From GCA-958296115 sp965222445 (lineage in GTDB: Bacteria > Chloroflexota > Dehalococcoidia > Lucifugimonadales > CAJWER01): 64,000 nucleotides of DNA. The position numbers and the translations under genes were made by a program. Positions 43,113 through 51,172 of this stretch are shown here, in pieces. The stretch's first letter is position 1; each line of letters starts with the position of its first letter. The stretch spans positions 806,001-870,000 of the forward strand of contig CBDCTY010000001.1 of NCBI GenBank assembly GCA_965222445.1. The letters are read 5' to 3'. Below the pieces are notes generated by a model. The model did no database searches. It had not been told where the DNA came from and was given only the letters and a program-made list of their open reading frames with translations.

Positions 43113-43952
43113 ATGAAGACCCAGAGACCCCTTTCGGAAGACCAGATGGAGCAGTTCAGGACGTTCGGGTTCCTGGCGTTCCCCGGGCTGCTGGCCGACT
43201 GCGTCGACCGGATCATCGAGGAGTTCGAGGCGATCTGGGCGGCCCACGGCGGCGGGCATGGCGGCAGGGAGCACGATGGCACCGCCAGGTCTGCCATAGC
43301 GCCCTTCCCGGACAAGAGCGAGTACCTCAGCTCCCTGCTCGACGACCCGCGGATACACGACATCGCCTCCAGCATATGCGGGGAGGACTTCAACTACACC
43401 GGCGGCGACGGCAACCTCTACGCGGGCGACACCCGGTGGCACTCCGACGGTTACAACACGCGTCCGGTGCTCAGCATCAAGATGGGCTTCTACCTCGACC
43501 CGACCACGAAGGACACGGGCGCCCTGCGCGTGATCCCGGGCAGCCATCGCGTGGGCGAGCCCTTCGCCGACGCCCTGGAACGGCATCTCCGCAACGGCGG
43601 GTTCGGCATCGACCCCAGCAGTATCCCCGCCTGCCCGCTGGAGACCACGCCCGGCGACCTTCTCGTGTTCGACCACAACATCAAGCACTCCTCCTTCGGC
43701 GGGTCCGAGAGGAGGCGCATGTATACGATGAACTTCTCGCAGCGCTATCCCGAGGACAAGCTGCCCGAGCTGCGAGAGGCCATCGGTAAGGAGGCGCGGT
43801 TCTGGTCAGAGCGGACCCACGGCGAGGTGATGGTCAGGACCGCCAGCCCGGAGCGGATGGTCCACCTGCAGCAGATCAGGGAGAACGACACCCACCTCGC
43901 TGAGCTGGTGCGGGAGCTCAAGAAGACCATGGAGGAGCCGTCCCGCGGATAG
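43113..43952 (+). CDS. Phytanoyl-CoA dioxygenase family protein (Fe(II)/2-oxoglutarate)
   Basis: 279 residues, AGGAGG before the ATG. Iron ligands His110 and Asp112 in TRWHSDGYNT and distal His192 in NIKHSSFGG; Arg201/202 in ERRRMYTMNF probably binds 2-oxoglutarate. The family hydroxylates diverse small molecules. No pathway partners are adjacent. Confidence 0.9.
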   Translation: MKTQRPLSEDQMEQFRTFGFLAFPGLLADCVDRIIEEFEAIWAAHGGGHGGREHDGTARSAIAPFPDKSEYLSSLLDDPRIHDIASSICGEDFNYTGGDGNLYAGDTRWHSDGYNTRPVLSIKMGFYLDPTTKDTGALRVIPGSHRVGEPFADALERHLRNGGFGIDPSSIPACPLETTPGDLLVFDHNIKHSSFGGSERRRMYTMNFSQRYPEDKLPELREAIGKEARFWSERTHGEVMVRTASPERMVHLQQIRENDTHLAELVRELKKTMEEPSRG

Positions 43953-44203
43953 CGCCGAACCGCCCGAGGAGAACGACTGCGTTCCGTTTGGTATGCGGTG
44001 AATGCCCTTCAGTGGCCGTCTCAAATGTGCTACAAGCGCAGCACGAACGAGGCTCTACAAGATCGTTCGCCCTGAGCCTGGCTCTCCTGAGCTTGTCGAA
44101 GGGTCGAAGGGCAGGACTCCGCAAGCCCAATGGACTCTGAGATAGTTCTCTGGGGCCGCATCAGTCGGCTCACCTTGCCAACAATCGGCGATAAGGAGAC
44201 ACA
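43953..44203. other. Intergenic stretch, repeat fragment
   Basis: 44058-44120 contains TTCGCCCTGAGCCTGGCTCT and CTTGTCGAAGGG, a dispersed repeat in this type of genome; a related segment is translated in the gene at 18087. No gene. Confidence 0.5.
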
Positions 44204-45826
44204 ATGAGCAGTCCTGACCGCGGCTCTCTCGCTCCCCAATACACCTTCGCGGAGACCCTCGCCGAGCAGGAAGCGCAGCTCAGCGACAACCCGATGCTCC
44301 AGCGGATGGCCGAGTCCCGCAGGGCGATGGAGGGCGACCCCCACCGCCCGCTCTACCACTACGTCAACCCCGAGAATACCCTGAACGACCCCAACGGGCT
44401 CTGCTTCTGGCAGGGACGCTGGCACCTCTTCTACCAGGGCTACCCGCCGGAGGACCCACGCCCGCACTGGGGACACGCAGTCAGCGAAGACCTAGTCCAC
44501 TGGCGCGACCTCCCGTATGCCATCTACCCCGACCCGGAGGAGTGCTGCTTCTCCGGCGCGACCCTCGTCGAGGACGAGCGGGTCATAGCCATCTACCACG
44601 GGACGCAGGTCGGCAATATGGTCGCCGTCTCCAGCGACCCGCTGCTGCTGAACTGGGAGAAGGTCACCGGGCAGGCGGTCATTCCGATCCCGGAGCACGA
44701 CGGCTCGCCCCGGCAGTACACGGTGTTCGACCCCTGCATCTGGAAGCGGGACGGCGTCTACTACTCGCTCTCCGGCGGGACGCTGACCGACGGTCCGGGC
44801 GGCCAGAGGGTGGCGGCCGACTTCGTCTTCCGCTCGAATGACCTGGAGACATGGGAGTACCTGCACCCTCTCACCGAGGACGACATGTTCACGCTGGTGG
44901 GCGACGACGGCGCCTGCCCATACTTCTGGCCCATCGGCGACCGCCACATGCTCCTCTTCTTCAGCCACATGAGCGGCGGCCAGTACCTGCTGGGCGACTA
45001 CGACGACGAGCGCGACAAGCTGGTCGTCACCTCCCACAGCCTCTTCAACTTCGGACCGTCCACCCCGTCGGGCGTCCACGCACCCTCCGCGACGCCCGAC
45101 GGACAGGGCGGGATCGTCGTGCTATTCAACATGAACCCCGGGCTGCCCACCGAGGGCTGGAACCAGATCATGACGCTCCCCAGGCGTCTCACGCTCGCAG
45201 GAGACGACGACGTGCGGGTCGAGCCCGCCGGCGATATCGAGTCCCTCCGGTACGACCACAGGCATATCGGGGCGACAGCGCTCCCCGCCAACGAGGAGGT
45301 GGTCCTGGACGGCATCGAGGGCGGCGCGATGGAGCTGGTGATCGAGATCGACCCCGCGGATGCGCCGATGGTCGAGCTAAACGTCCTCCGGTCTCCAGGC
45401 AGGGAGGAGTACACGCGCATCGGGTTCTACAAGGACCGGGGTTTCAGAATCCAGAATCCTTCCGTCCAGCCAGGCGCGTTGCATCACACGGGGCAGACCG
45501 CCATTCGCGGCTATGGTCGCCCGAGGCCCGTCGAGCGGTATGAGAGCCTGCTGACGCTGGACTCGTCCTACTCGTCCACCCTTCCGGGTGCCCTCTCGCG
45601 CGCCCCCGAAACGGCGCCGCTCCGCCTCGACCCGGACGAGCCGCTCCAGCTTAGGGTATTCATCGACCGCAGCGTGGTCGAGGTGTTCGCGAACGGCAGG
45701 CAGTGCGTCGCGGTGCGCGTCTATCCCGGGCGCGGGGACAGCACTGGCGTCTCCCTCCGGGCCCAGGGCAGCCCCGCCGAGCTGAGGTGGCTCGACGCCT
45801 GGAAGATGAGAAACATTTACGACTAG
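44204..45826 (+). CDS. Glycoside hydrolase family 32-like protein
   Basis: 540 residues, AAGGAG before the ATG. Five-bladed propeller N-domain with nucleophile Asp62 in NTLNDPNGL and Asp176 in VFDPCIW (usually RDP), then a C-terminal beta-sandwich with FIDRSVVEVFANG, a GH32 hallmark. The acid/base motif ECP reads ACPYFW (residue 237 Ala). No signal peptide, so cytoplasmic. Typical GH32 enzymes hydrolyse beta-fructosides such as sucrose; the altered motif makes activity uncertain. Confidence 0.88.
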   Translation: MSSPDRGSLAPQYTFAETLAEQEAQLSDNPMLQRMAESRRAMEGDPHRPLYHYVNPENTLNDPNGLCFWQGRWHLFYQGYPPEDPRPHWGHAVSEDLVHWRDLPYAIYPDPEECCFSGATLVEDERVIAIYHGTQVGNMVAVSSDPLLLNWEKVTGQAVIPIPEHDGSPRQYTVFDPCIWKRDGVYYSLSGGTLTDGPGGQRVAADFVFRSNDLETWEYLHPLTEDDMFTLVGDDGACPYFWPIGDRHMLLFFSHMSGGQYLLGDYDDERDKLVVTSHSLFNFGPSTPSGVHAPSATPDGQGGIVVLFNMNPGLPTEGWNQIMTLPRRLTLAGDDDVRVEPAGDIESLRYDHRHIGATALPANEEVVLDGIEGGAMELVIEIDPADAPMVELNVLRSPGREEYTRIGFYKDRGFRIQNPSVQPGALHHTGQTAIRGYGRPRPVERYESLLTLDSSYSSTLPGALSRAPETAPLRLDPDEPLQLRVFIDRSVVEVFANGRQCVAVRVYPGRGDSTGVSLRAQGSPAELRWLDAWKMRNIYD

Positions 45827-45960
45827 CATCACGTTGGCGGGGCCCGCCCAGGTCGCCACTTGCGGCATTTCAACGCCTGACCGGGGCTTGTACGGACCGT
45901 TTAATTAGTTTACTATACGACCATGTATCCAATCATAAACGAGAGAGAAGGGATTGGAAC

Positions 45961-46215
45961 GTGACCACTACAACCATGCTCAACATGCACGAAGCCAAGA
46001 CCCACCTGTCCCAGCACGTCGCCAAGCTCAAGCAGGGTGACCGCATTATCCTCTGTCGCCGGAACCGTCCCGTTGCGGAGATTCTGCCCATCGCGGAGCC
46101 TGCAAGCCAACCGCGGCCGATAGGCCTGGGGAAGGGACTCGCAGAAGTGCCTAAGTCGTTCTTCGACCCGCTCCCCGACGACATCCTCGCTCGATTCAAC
46201 GGGACGGCCTCCTGA
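45961..46215 (+). CDS. Phd/YefM-type antitoxin
   Basis: 84 residues from GTG 45961 with GAAGGGA upstream. MHEAKTHLSQHVAKLKQGDRIILCRRNRPVAEILP is the Phd/YefM DNA-binding domain. The C-terminal tail LAEVPKSFFDPLPDDILARF is typical of the toxin-neutralising part. It precedes a PIN toxin by 13 bases. The 130 bases upstream hold an AT-rich patch (TTACTATACG) that may be the autoregulated promoter. Confidence 0.9.
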   Translation: MTTTTMLNMHEAKTHLSQHVAKLKQGDRIILCRRNRPVAEILPIAEPASQPRPIGLGKGLAEVPKSFFDPLPDDILARFNGTAS

Positions 46216-46228
46216 AAAGCCACCGGCG

Positions 46229-46615
46229 ATGAGGCTTCTGCTTGACACAGTGGCCTTCATCTGGCTGGTCGAGGGCAACGCCAAGCTGAGCGACCCTGCG
46301 CAGGGGCTGATAGCCGATCCTGCAAACGAGGTGTACCTCAGCGCAGCGTCAGCGTGGGAAATCGCGATTAAGTACGCCATTGGCCGTCTCCTTCTGGGGG
46401 TACCCCCAGAGGAGTATGTTACTGGCCAGCGTCGGCTCCACCGCATCGAATCGCTGCCTGTCGGCGAGGCGGCTGCCCTTCAGGTGTATAAGCTGCCAGC
46501 CCTGCATGACGACCCGTTCGACAGAATCATCGTCGCACAGGCGATCGTCGAGGGCATGGCGGTCGTGACTCCAGACCGTCATATCAGGCAGTACCCCGTG
46601 CGTGTCGAGTGGTGA
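46229..46615 (+). CDS. PIN-domain toxin (VapC-like)
   Basis: 128 residues. Acidic residues of the PIN nuclease site are present: Asp6 in LLLDTVAF, Glu in AWEIAIK, and the Asp pair in HDDPFDRI. The protein should cleave RNA unless bound by the upstream antitoxin. Intact. Confidence 0.92.
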   Translation: MRLLLDTVAFIWLVEGNAKLSDPAQGLIADPANEVYLSAASAWEIAIKYAIGRLLLGVPPEEYVTGQRRLHRIESLPVGEAAALQVYKLPALHDDPFDRIIVAQAIVEGMAVVTPDRHIRQYPVRVEW

Positions 46616-46820
46616 TGCGCGGACAGCGAGTCGCACCCGTAGCCACCCGTAGCTACGAGACGTTGACGGCTGCCGCCGCGACCGCTATTATCGGAATTGT
46701 GCTTATGGGGAAGCCTCCGAGTCCGCGCAAGGGCTGAGCCCGCCCCTTCGTATAGCGACACAATAGAACACTCTTTTCTGCCTGACCACGCGGACGCCAG
46801 GCCAAATGGAAGGAGTGCTT

Positions 46821-48053
46821 ATGCCCACCCGCTTTCTGCCCGCATGGCCGAATCTTGAGCATCTCAAGAACCAGGCCAAGGACCTTCTGAAGTCGTACCG
46901 AGCCGGACATCCTGCGGCCCTGGTGCGTTTTCGGGAGGCGCTGCCACGACTGTCCGCCTTACCGGACGACCGCCTTGCGATACTGTCCCTGTCCCTCCGC
47001 GACGCCCACCGGGTGATCGCGGCCGAGCATGGGTTCGCGAGCTGGTCGCGCCTGCGGACGCACATCAAACGAAGGGAGAATATCCAAATGCTGGAAGTGA
47101 CCATCGATCAGATACGAATGAGCCCGGCCAGCCATCAGCGCATCGTCGTCCTCAAGGCGAAGGGTGTCGACAGGTGCCTGCCGATCTGGATCGGCTCGGC
47201 CGAGGCCGATTCCATTGCGCTGAAGCTGGATGGCAAGGAGGTCCCTCGCCCGCTGACGCACGACCTGATGGACTCGATGATCAGCGACCTGGGCGCGACG
47301 GTGACACGGGTCATCGTGAGCGAGCTCAGGGAAGACACATTTATTGCGAGGGTCGTGATGCAGCGAAACGGCACCACCATAGAGCGCGACTCCAGGCCTA
47401 GCGACGCCATCGCGCTGGCCGTGCGCTGCGGCGCGCCCATATTCGCCGAGGAGGACGTGCTCGAACGCGCCGGTGTCGCGCTCGACCCCAATACAGGCGT
47501 GCCGGACTCCACGGACGCCCGCTGGCCAAAGTTCTCAGTATCCAAGCGCGGCGACATGCTCTCGGAGGACGCCAGGACACTATTGACCCAGGCCGGTGTG
47601 GAAGCAGAGCGCCTGGGACGCGAGGCCATCGAGCCGGAGGACATGCTCCTCGCACTCGCAGGCGACTACGGGGGGCTCGGGGGTAGGGTTCTGGCGGATC
47701 TAGGCGCGGACCTGAAGGCCATTATGTCGACGCTGGAGGGCCGGTCAGTGAGCAGCGACCCGGCGCACCACGCCCACAGCTTCACGACGCCGGCCGAGGA
47801 GCGTGGCGCGCGGGAGGAAGGCCCCGCGGAGCACCGGCATAGCGATACGCTCGACGATCTGAGCGCGGCGGGCCATCGGGTACTGCGCCTGGCTAGAACG
47901 GAGTCGGACCTCCTGGCCCGTAGCAACGTGGACACGGCGCACATCCTGCTGGGACTGGTGTTGTCTGGCGACGGCCTGGCCTGGGAGACCTTGAAGGAAG
48001 CAGGCGTCGAGATCGAGGGCGCCCGCGCCGGCGTGATCAAGGCGATGTCGTAA
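46821..48053 (+). CDS. Fusion of bifunctional nuclease (DUF151) domain and Clp N-terminal domain
   Basis: 410 residues from ATG 46821 (GGAAGGAG upstream). Residues 1-85: a helical segment PNLEHLKNQAKDLLKSYRAG ... GFASWSRLRTHI that in related genomes precedes ankyrin repeats. Residues 90-225: BFN/DUF151 domain (VLKAKGVDRCLPIWIGSAEADSIALKL, RPLTHDLM, RPSDAIALAVRCGAPIFAEEDVL). Residues 235-410: two Clp N-type repeats (LLTQAGVEAERLGREAIEPEDMLLAL and VLRLARTESDLLARSNVDTAHILLGL), which bind substrates in ClpA/ClpC. No AAA+ module is present. Function unknown; a substrate adaptor with nuclease-like domain is one idea. Confidence 0.85.
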   Translation: MPTRFLPAWPNLEHLKNQAKDLLKSYRAGHPAALVRFREALPRLSALPDDRLAILSLSLRDAHRVIAAEHGFASWSRLRTHIKRRENIQMLEVTIDQIRMSPASHQRIVVLKAKGVDRCLPIWIGSAEADSIALKLDGKEVPRPLTHDLMDSMISDLGATVTRVIVSELREDTFIARVVMQRNGTTIERDSRPSDAIALAVRCGAPIFAEEDVLERAGVALDPNTGVPDSTDARWPKFSVSKRGDMLSEDARTLLTQAGVEAERLGREAIEPEDMLLALAGDYGGLGGRVLADLGADLKAIMSTLEGRSVSSDPAHHAHSFTTPAEERGAREEGPAEHRHSDTLDDLSAAGHRVLRLARTESDLLARSNVDTAHILLGLVLSGDGLAWETLKEAGVEIEGARAGVIKAMS

Positions 48054-48171
48054 GAGCGACGCCGTCGGCTTCCCGCCCGTCCAGTAGGGTCGTGCGTGCA
48101 GGAGTCGAAGCCGTTCTCGTGACGCTGCTCAGGCGGGGCGGTGTCCGGTACTACTGTGCCGGGCGCCGCCC

Positions 48172-48439
48172 TCAGCGGTACACCTTGTCACGTCTCCCGA
48201 TCCCTCACTACCAGAACACGCAGAGCCTCGTCCTGAATGCCGCAGACAACGCGGCAATCCCCAACGCGATAACGCCACAACCCGCCCAATGGACCTGTCA
48301 GGGCTTGGCCCATGCTACGCGGGTCGTCCAATACAGCAACGCGCTCGTCCATGTAATCGATAACGCGGCGGGCCATATGTCTGTCGAGCTTCGATAGCTG
48401 GGTTCTGGCTGTGTTGGCATACTCAATCGTCCAGGCCAA
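48172..48439 (-). pseudogene. RelE/ParE-type toxin gene with a C-terminal frameshift
   Basis: From TTG 48437-48439, 83 residues (IEYANTARTQLSKLDRHMARRVIDYM ... LGGLWRYRVGDCRVVCGIQDEALRVLVV) then RDRET and a stop at 48188. One G too many in the GGG at 48202-48204 (minus strand) explains it: without it the tail reads VVRIGRRDKVYR with stop at 48172-48174, the standard RelE ending with its catalytic Tyr. The start overlaps the antitoxin end by 17 bases. Confidence 0.82.
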
Positions 48440-48650
48440 GCTCTCGTCTCATGTCCTCGGCTGCGTGGACCTGCTCCTGGCCCTTGCGTACCCGTTCGAG
48501 AACGTCTGCAGCAAGGTAGTAGTCCTCAATATCCTCGATGCCACGGTCAATAATCTCACGCAGGTAGAAGGCTTTCGTGCGTCCTGTCTGCGATGCCAGA
48601 AAGGCAAGCCGCCGCTCGGTTTCGGGGTCCAGCCGAATCGAGGTTGCCAT
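48423..48650 (-). CDS. Ribbon-helix-helix antitoxin (RelB/CopG-like)
   Basis: 75 residues from ATG 48648-48650 with GGAG upstream. MATSIRLDPETERRLAFLASQTGRTKAFYLREII is the RHH DNA-binding fold; the tail EDYYLAADVLERVRKGQEQ binds the toxin in related systems. It is upstream of and overlaps the RelE gene. Confidence 0.88.
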   Translation of the reverse strand: MATSIRLDPETERRLAFLASQTGRTKAFYLREIIDRGIEDIEDYYLAADVLERVRKGQEQVHAAEDMRRELGLDD

Positions 48651-48792
48651 ATCGCGGTGCTCCATTGGTGTGATAGGTGTATTCAGTGTATCACAAGCGT
48701 TGTCCGCCATCCCTCGTGGCGCCCTACCTCACCTAAGGGACAAAAGGGGGACGGCCCACCGCGATCTTACGAAGAGACTGTACGCTGTTCTG

Positions 48793-49908
48793 CTATGCCG
48801 GGCCGCAGTTGCGCCACCAGCGCAGCTCGTTGCTGCCCCGCTCGGCGCACGCCACCACGTCCAGGCGGCCGTCGCCGTCGATGTCGACGGCGATCATCTG
48901 GGACGCCTTGCTCCAGCCCGACTTCAGCACCTGCATGTCCCAGGGGCCGCGCGGGTCGCCGCGGTGCTTGAACAGCACGAGGCGCCCCTGCGCCCCCCAG
49001 GCCGTCGCGAGCACTTCCAGCTCGCCGTCGCCGTCCACGTCCGCGGCGATGGCATGCGAGGCGTAGTGGAATGGATCGGCGATGACGTGCTTCTGCCACA
49101 TGCCGCCGCCCTCGTTCTCGTACCAGGCTATCTGCGCCCCCGGGGTCTCCAGCGAGTCCTTGTTCGAGTCGTCGCCCCGGATGGCGACCAGCACGTCCAC
49201 GCCGCCGCCGCCGTCCATGTCCACGGTGTCGCCGTGGTTGGGCTTGACCGCAGTGTCGTCGATGACGTGACGGGGCCACGGGCCGCTCGACGGGTCGCCG
49301 GTGTTCTCATACCAGGCCAGCAGGTTCGCGCCCGTGGCTGTGCCCACGAGGTCGAGGCGTCCGTTGCCGTTGACGTCCGCGGCCCGCACCATGCGAGTCT
49401 CGGCGACGTTCGAGTCGATGATCGTCTCGCGCCACTCGCCGCCGCGCCGGTCGAAGTAGGAGAACCGGTTGCCCTTTATCCAGCTGGAGGCGACGACATC
49501 GAGCTCGCCGTCGCCGTCGAAGTCCGCCACCTCGACGTCGTAGGCGCCCGGCAGACCTCCTTCGCATATGTAGTGGTGCGACCAGGACTCCACGCGGCGC
49601 GGGTCGCCGTCGAACTCGAACCAGAGGACGCTGCCGCTTATGTTGTCGATGTTCACTATCTCGGGCTTGCCGTCGCCGTTGATGTCGGCTACCGCGTGGC
49701 GCTCCAGCCACTCGCCCGACCGGGTGTGCACGACGTGCTTGGTGAAGTTGCCCGCGCCGTCGTTCTCGTACCAGTAGAGCCCGACGCCCGTGTCCGTGCT
49801 GACCAGGTCCAGCGACCCGCTCCCCGTGAGGTCTACGGCAGAGACGCCGATGGTGTACTCGTAGCCGTCGCCAATCAGCCGCTCGTCGAACTTGACGAAC
49901 TCGTTCAT
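48793..49908 (-). CDS. FG-GAP/VCBS repeat protein
   Basis: 371 residues, GGAGGC before the ATG. At least seven repeats of the type DINGDGKPEIV, DFDGDGELDVV, DVNGNGRLDLV, DVDGDGELEVL, DIDGDGRLDVV, each a calcium-binding loop of a seven-bladed integrin-like propeller. No signal peptide. Such proteins bind ligands or polysaccharides; partner unknown. Confidence 0.88.
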   Translation of the reverse strand: MNEFVKFDERLIGDGYEYTIGVSAVDLTGSGSLDLVSTDTGVGLYWYENDGAGNFTKHVVHTRSGEWLERHAVADINGDGKPEIVNIDNISGSVLWFEFDGDPRRVESWSHHYICEGGLPGAYDVEVADFDGDGELDVVASSWIKGNRFSYFDRRGGEWRETIIDSNVAETRMVRAADVNGNGRLDLVGTATGANLLAWYENTGDPSSGPWPRHVIDDTAVKPNHGDTVDMDGGGGVDVLVAIRGDDSNKDSLETPGAQIAWYENEGGGMWQKHVIADPFHYASHAIAADVDGDGELEVLATAWGAQGRLVLFKHRGDPRGPWDMQVLKSGWSKASQMIAVDIDGDGRLDVVACAERGSNELRWWRNCGPA

Positions 49909-50000
49909 CGAAGCCTCCGTTAAAGGGCAGGGTTATGCGCGCCCGGGCCTCAGGGATGAGGGGGCGTCTCCTCAGAGATTATCTCAGAACCACCTGCACT

Positions 50001-50084
50001 GGTGGACATTACGACAACGTTGCTCTCGACGTATTCATACTGATGCCTAACCACGTCCATGGCGTGATCACTATCGAGGACTAG
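50001..50084 (+). pseudogene. Fragment of a REP-associated tyrosine transposase (Y1/HUH)
   Basis: 27 codons reading GGHYDNVALDVFILMPNHVHG then VITIED and a stop. The PNHVHG segment is the HUH metal-binding motif of TnpA-REP proteins. No start and no catalytic Tyr region remain. Confidence 0.7.
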
Positions 50085-50364
50085 TACTCGAAAATCTTTG
50101 AAATGAGGGTTAGCCGGAGTTTGCGTCATGGAGCATCCAGTCTATCCGTGACTGAATTGGCGTCCTGCGCCGACAGGGCGGGTTTCAAACCCGCCCTCCC
50201 CGCGGCTATGGCCGCGAGGCGTCACGCCGTTCCTGAAACCGTACGCGCATTCCAGAGAGTGGTCCGCGGATGCGGACAACCCCGCCAATTGGCAAGGCCG
50301 AGGGCGGGTTAGGAAACGCCCCTACGACCTGAATTGGCGGCGAAGTCAAACCGAGCTGGTGCTA
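50085..50364. repeat. Intergenic repeats next to IS5
   Basis: 50176-50200 and 50300-50335 hold GGCGGGTT-type repeats like that at 15950, including GGGCGGGTTTCAAACCCGCC. No gene. Confidence 0.55.
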
Positions 50365-51172
50365 GGTAGTGTTGACATTTATATTATACTGGGTGTATGT
50401 CAACAATTAAACTATATCCAGAACAATGGTCGCGGGTGTTGGAGTTCCTTCGTAGTCAGCCAGACTTGTATGTCGGACAGGAGGGAGACTGTAAGCGGTT
50501 CATCGAGGCCATCATGTGGATGAGCAGGTCTGGTGCGCCGTGGAGGCTACTGCCTTCCGAGTACGGGAAATGGAACAGCGTCTACAAGCGGTTTGCCCGA
50601 TGGTGTGAGGGCGGAATATGGGAACGAATGCATCAGCATTTCATCGATGACCCTGACATGGAGTACCTGATCATCGACAGTACCGTAGTCCGGGCCCACC
50701 ATTCCGCTGCGGGCGCACCCAAAAAAACGGAGGTCAAGTATCTCAAGCCCTCGGTCGCAGCCGAGGTGGGTTCACTACAAAGGTCCATGTCGGTGTCGAC
50801 GGCCTCGGCAACCCGTTGAGATTCAGATTGACCGGAGGGCAGGAGCACGATGTCACTCAGGCCGAGGCGCTCATATCCGGTATGGAGAGTGAGTATGTGA
50901 TTGCAGACCGCGCATATGACTCCCGCCAGTTTCGTGAGTCGATCATCGGCAACGGGACTACCCCGGTGATCCCGCCTCGCTCGAACCGAAGGGAGCTACC
51001 CTCACACGATGAGTATCTGTACCGAGAGCGGCATCTCGTCGAGTGCTTCATAGGCAAGATCAAGCACTATCGCCACATCTTCTCCCGATTCGACAAGCTG
51101 GCAAGCAGGTATCTCGGATTCCTCCACTTTGTCGGTGCTCTCATATGGCTAAGATGAAATGTCAACACTGCC
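50365..51172 (+). mobile_element. IS5-family (IS427-type) insertion sequence
   Basis: About 808 bp with related ends GGTAGTGTTGACATTTA and GGCAGTGTTGACATTTC (inverted), flanked by TA (50363-50364 and 51173-51174; CTAG if counted as four). One transposase in two overlapping frames. Confidence 0.88.
50397..51157 (+). CDS. IS427-type transposase in two frames joined by -1 frameshift
   Basis: Frame 1 (50397-50819): helix region and first catalytic Asp in YLIIDSTVVRAH. A run of seven A at about 50723 allows -1 slippage into a frame reading QALGRSRGGFTTKVHVGVDG, the canonical IS5 sequence. This continues through NPLRFRLTGGQEHD, the second Asp in VIADRAYDS and the Glu in RHLVECFIGKIKHYR to the stop at 51157. 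Such slippage is normal for this group, so the gene may be functional. Confidence 0.85.

Noticed and set aside
46806..46820. Earlier start MEGVL for the BFN fusion gene
   Set aside because: The segment GGAAGGAG inside it is the ribosome site for ATG 46821.
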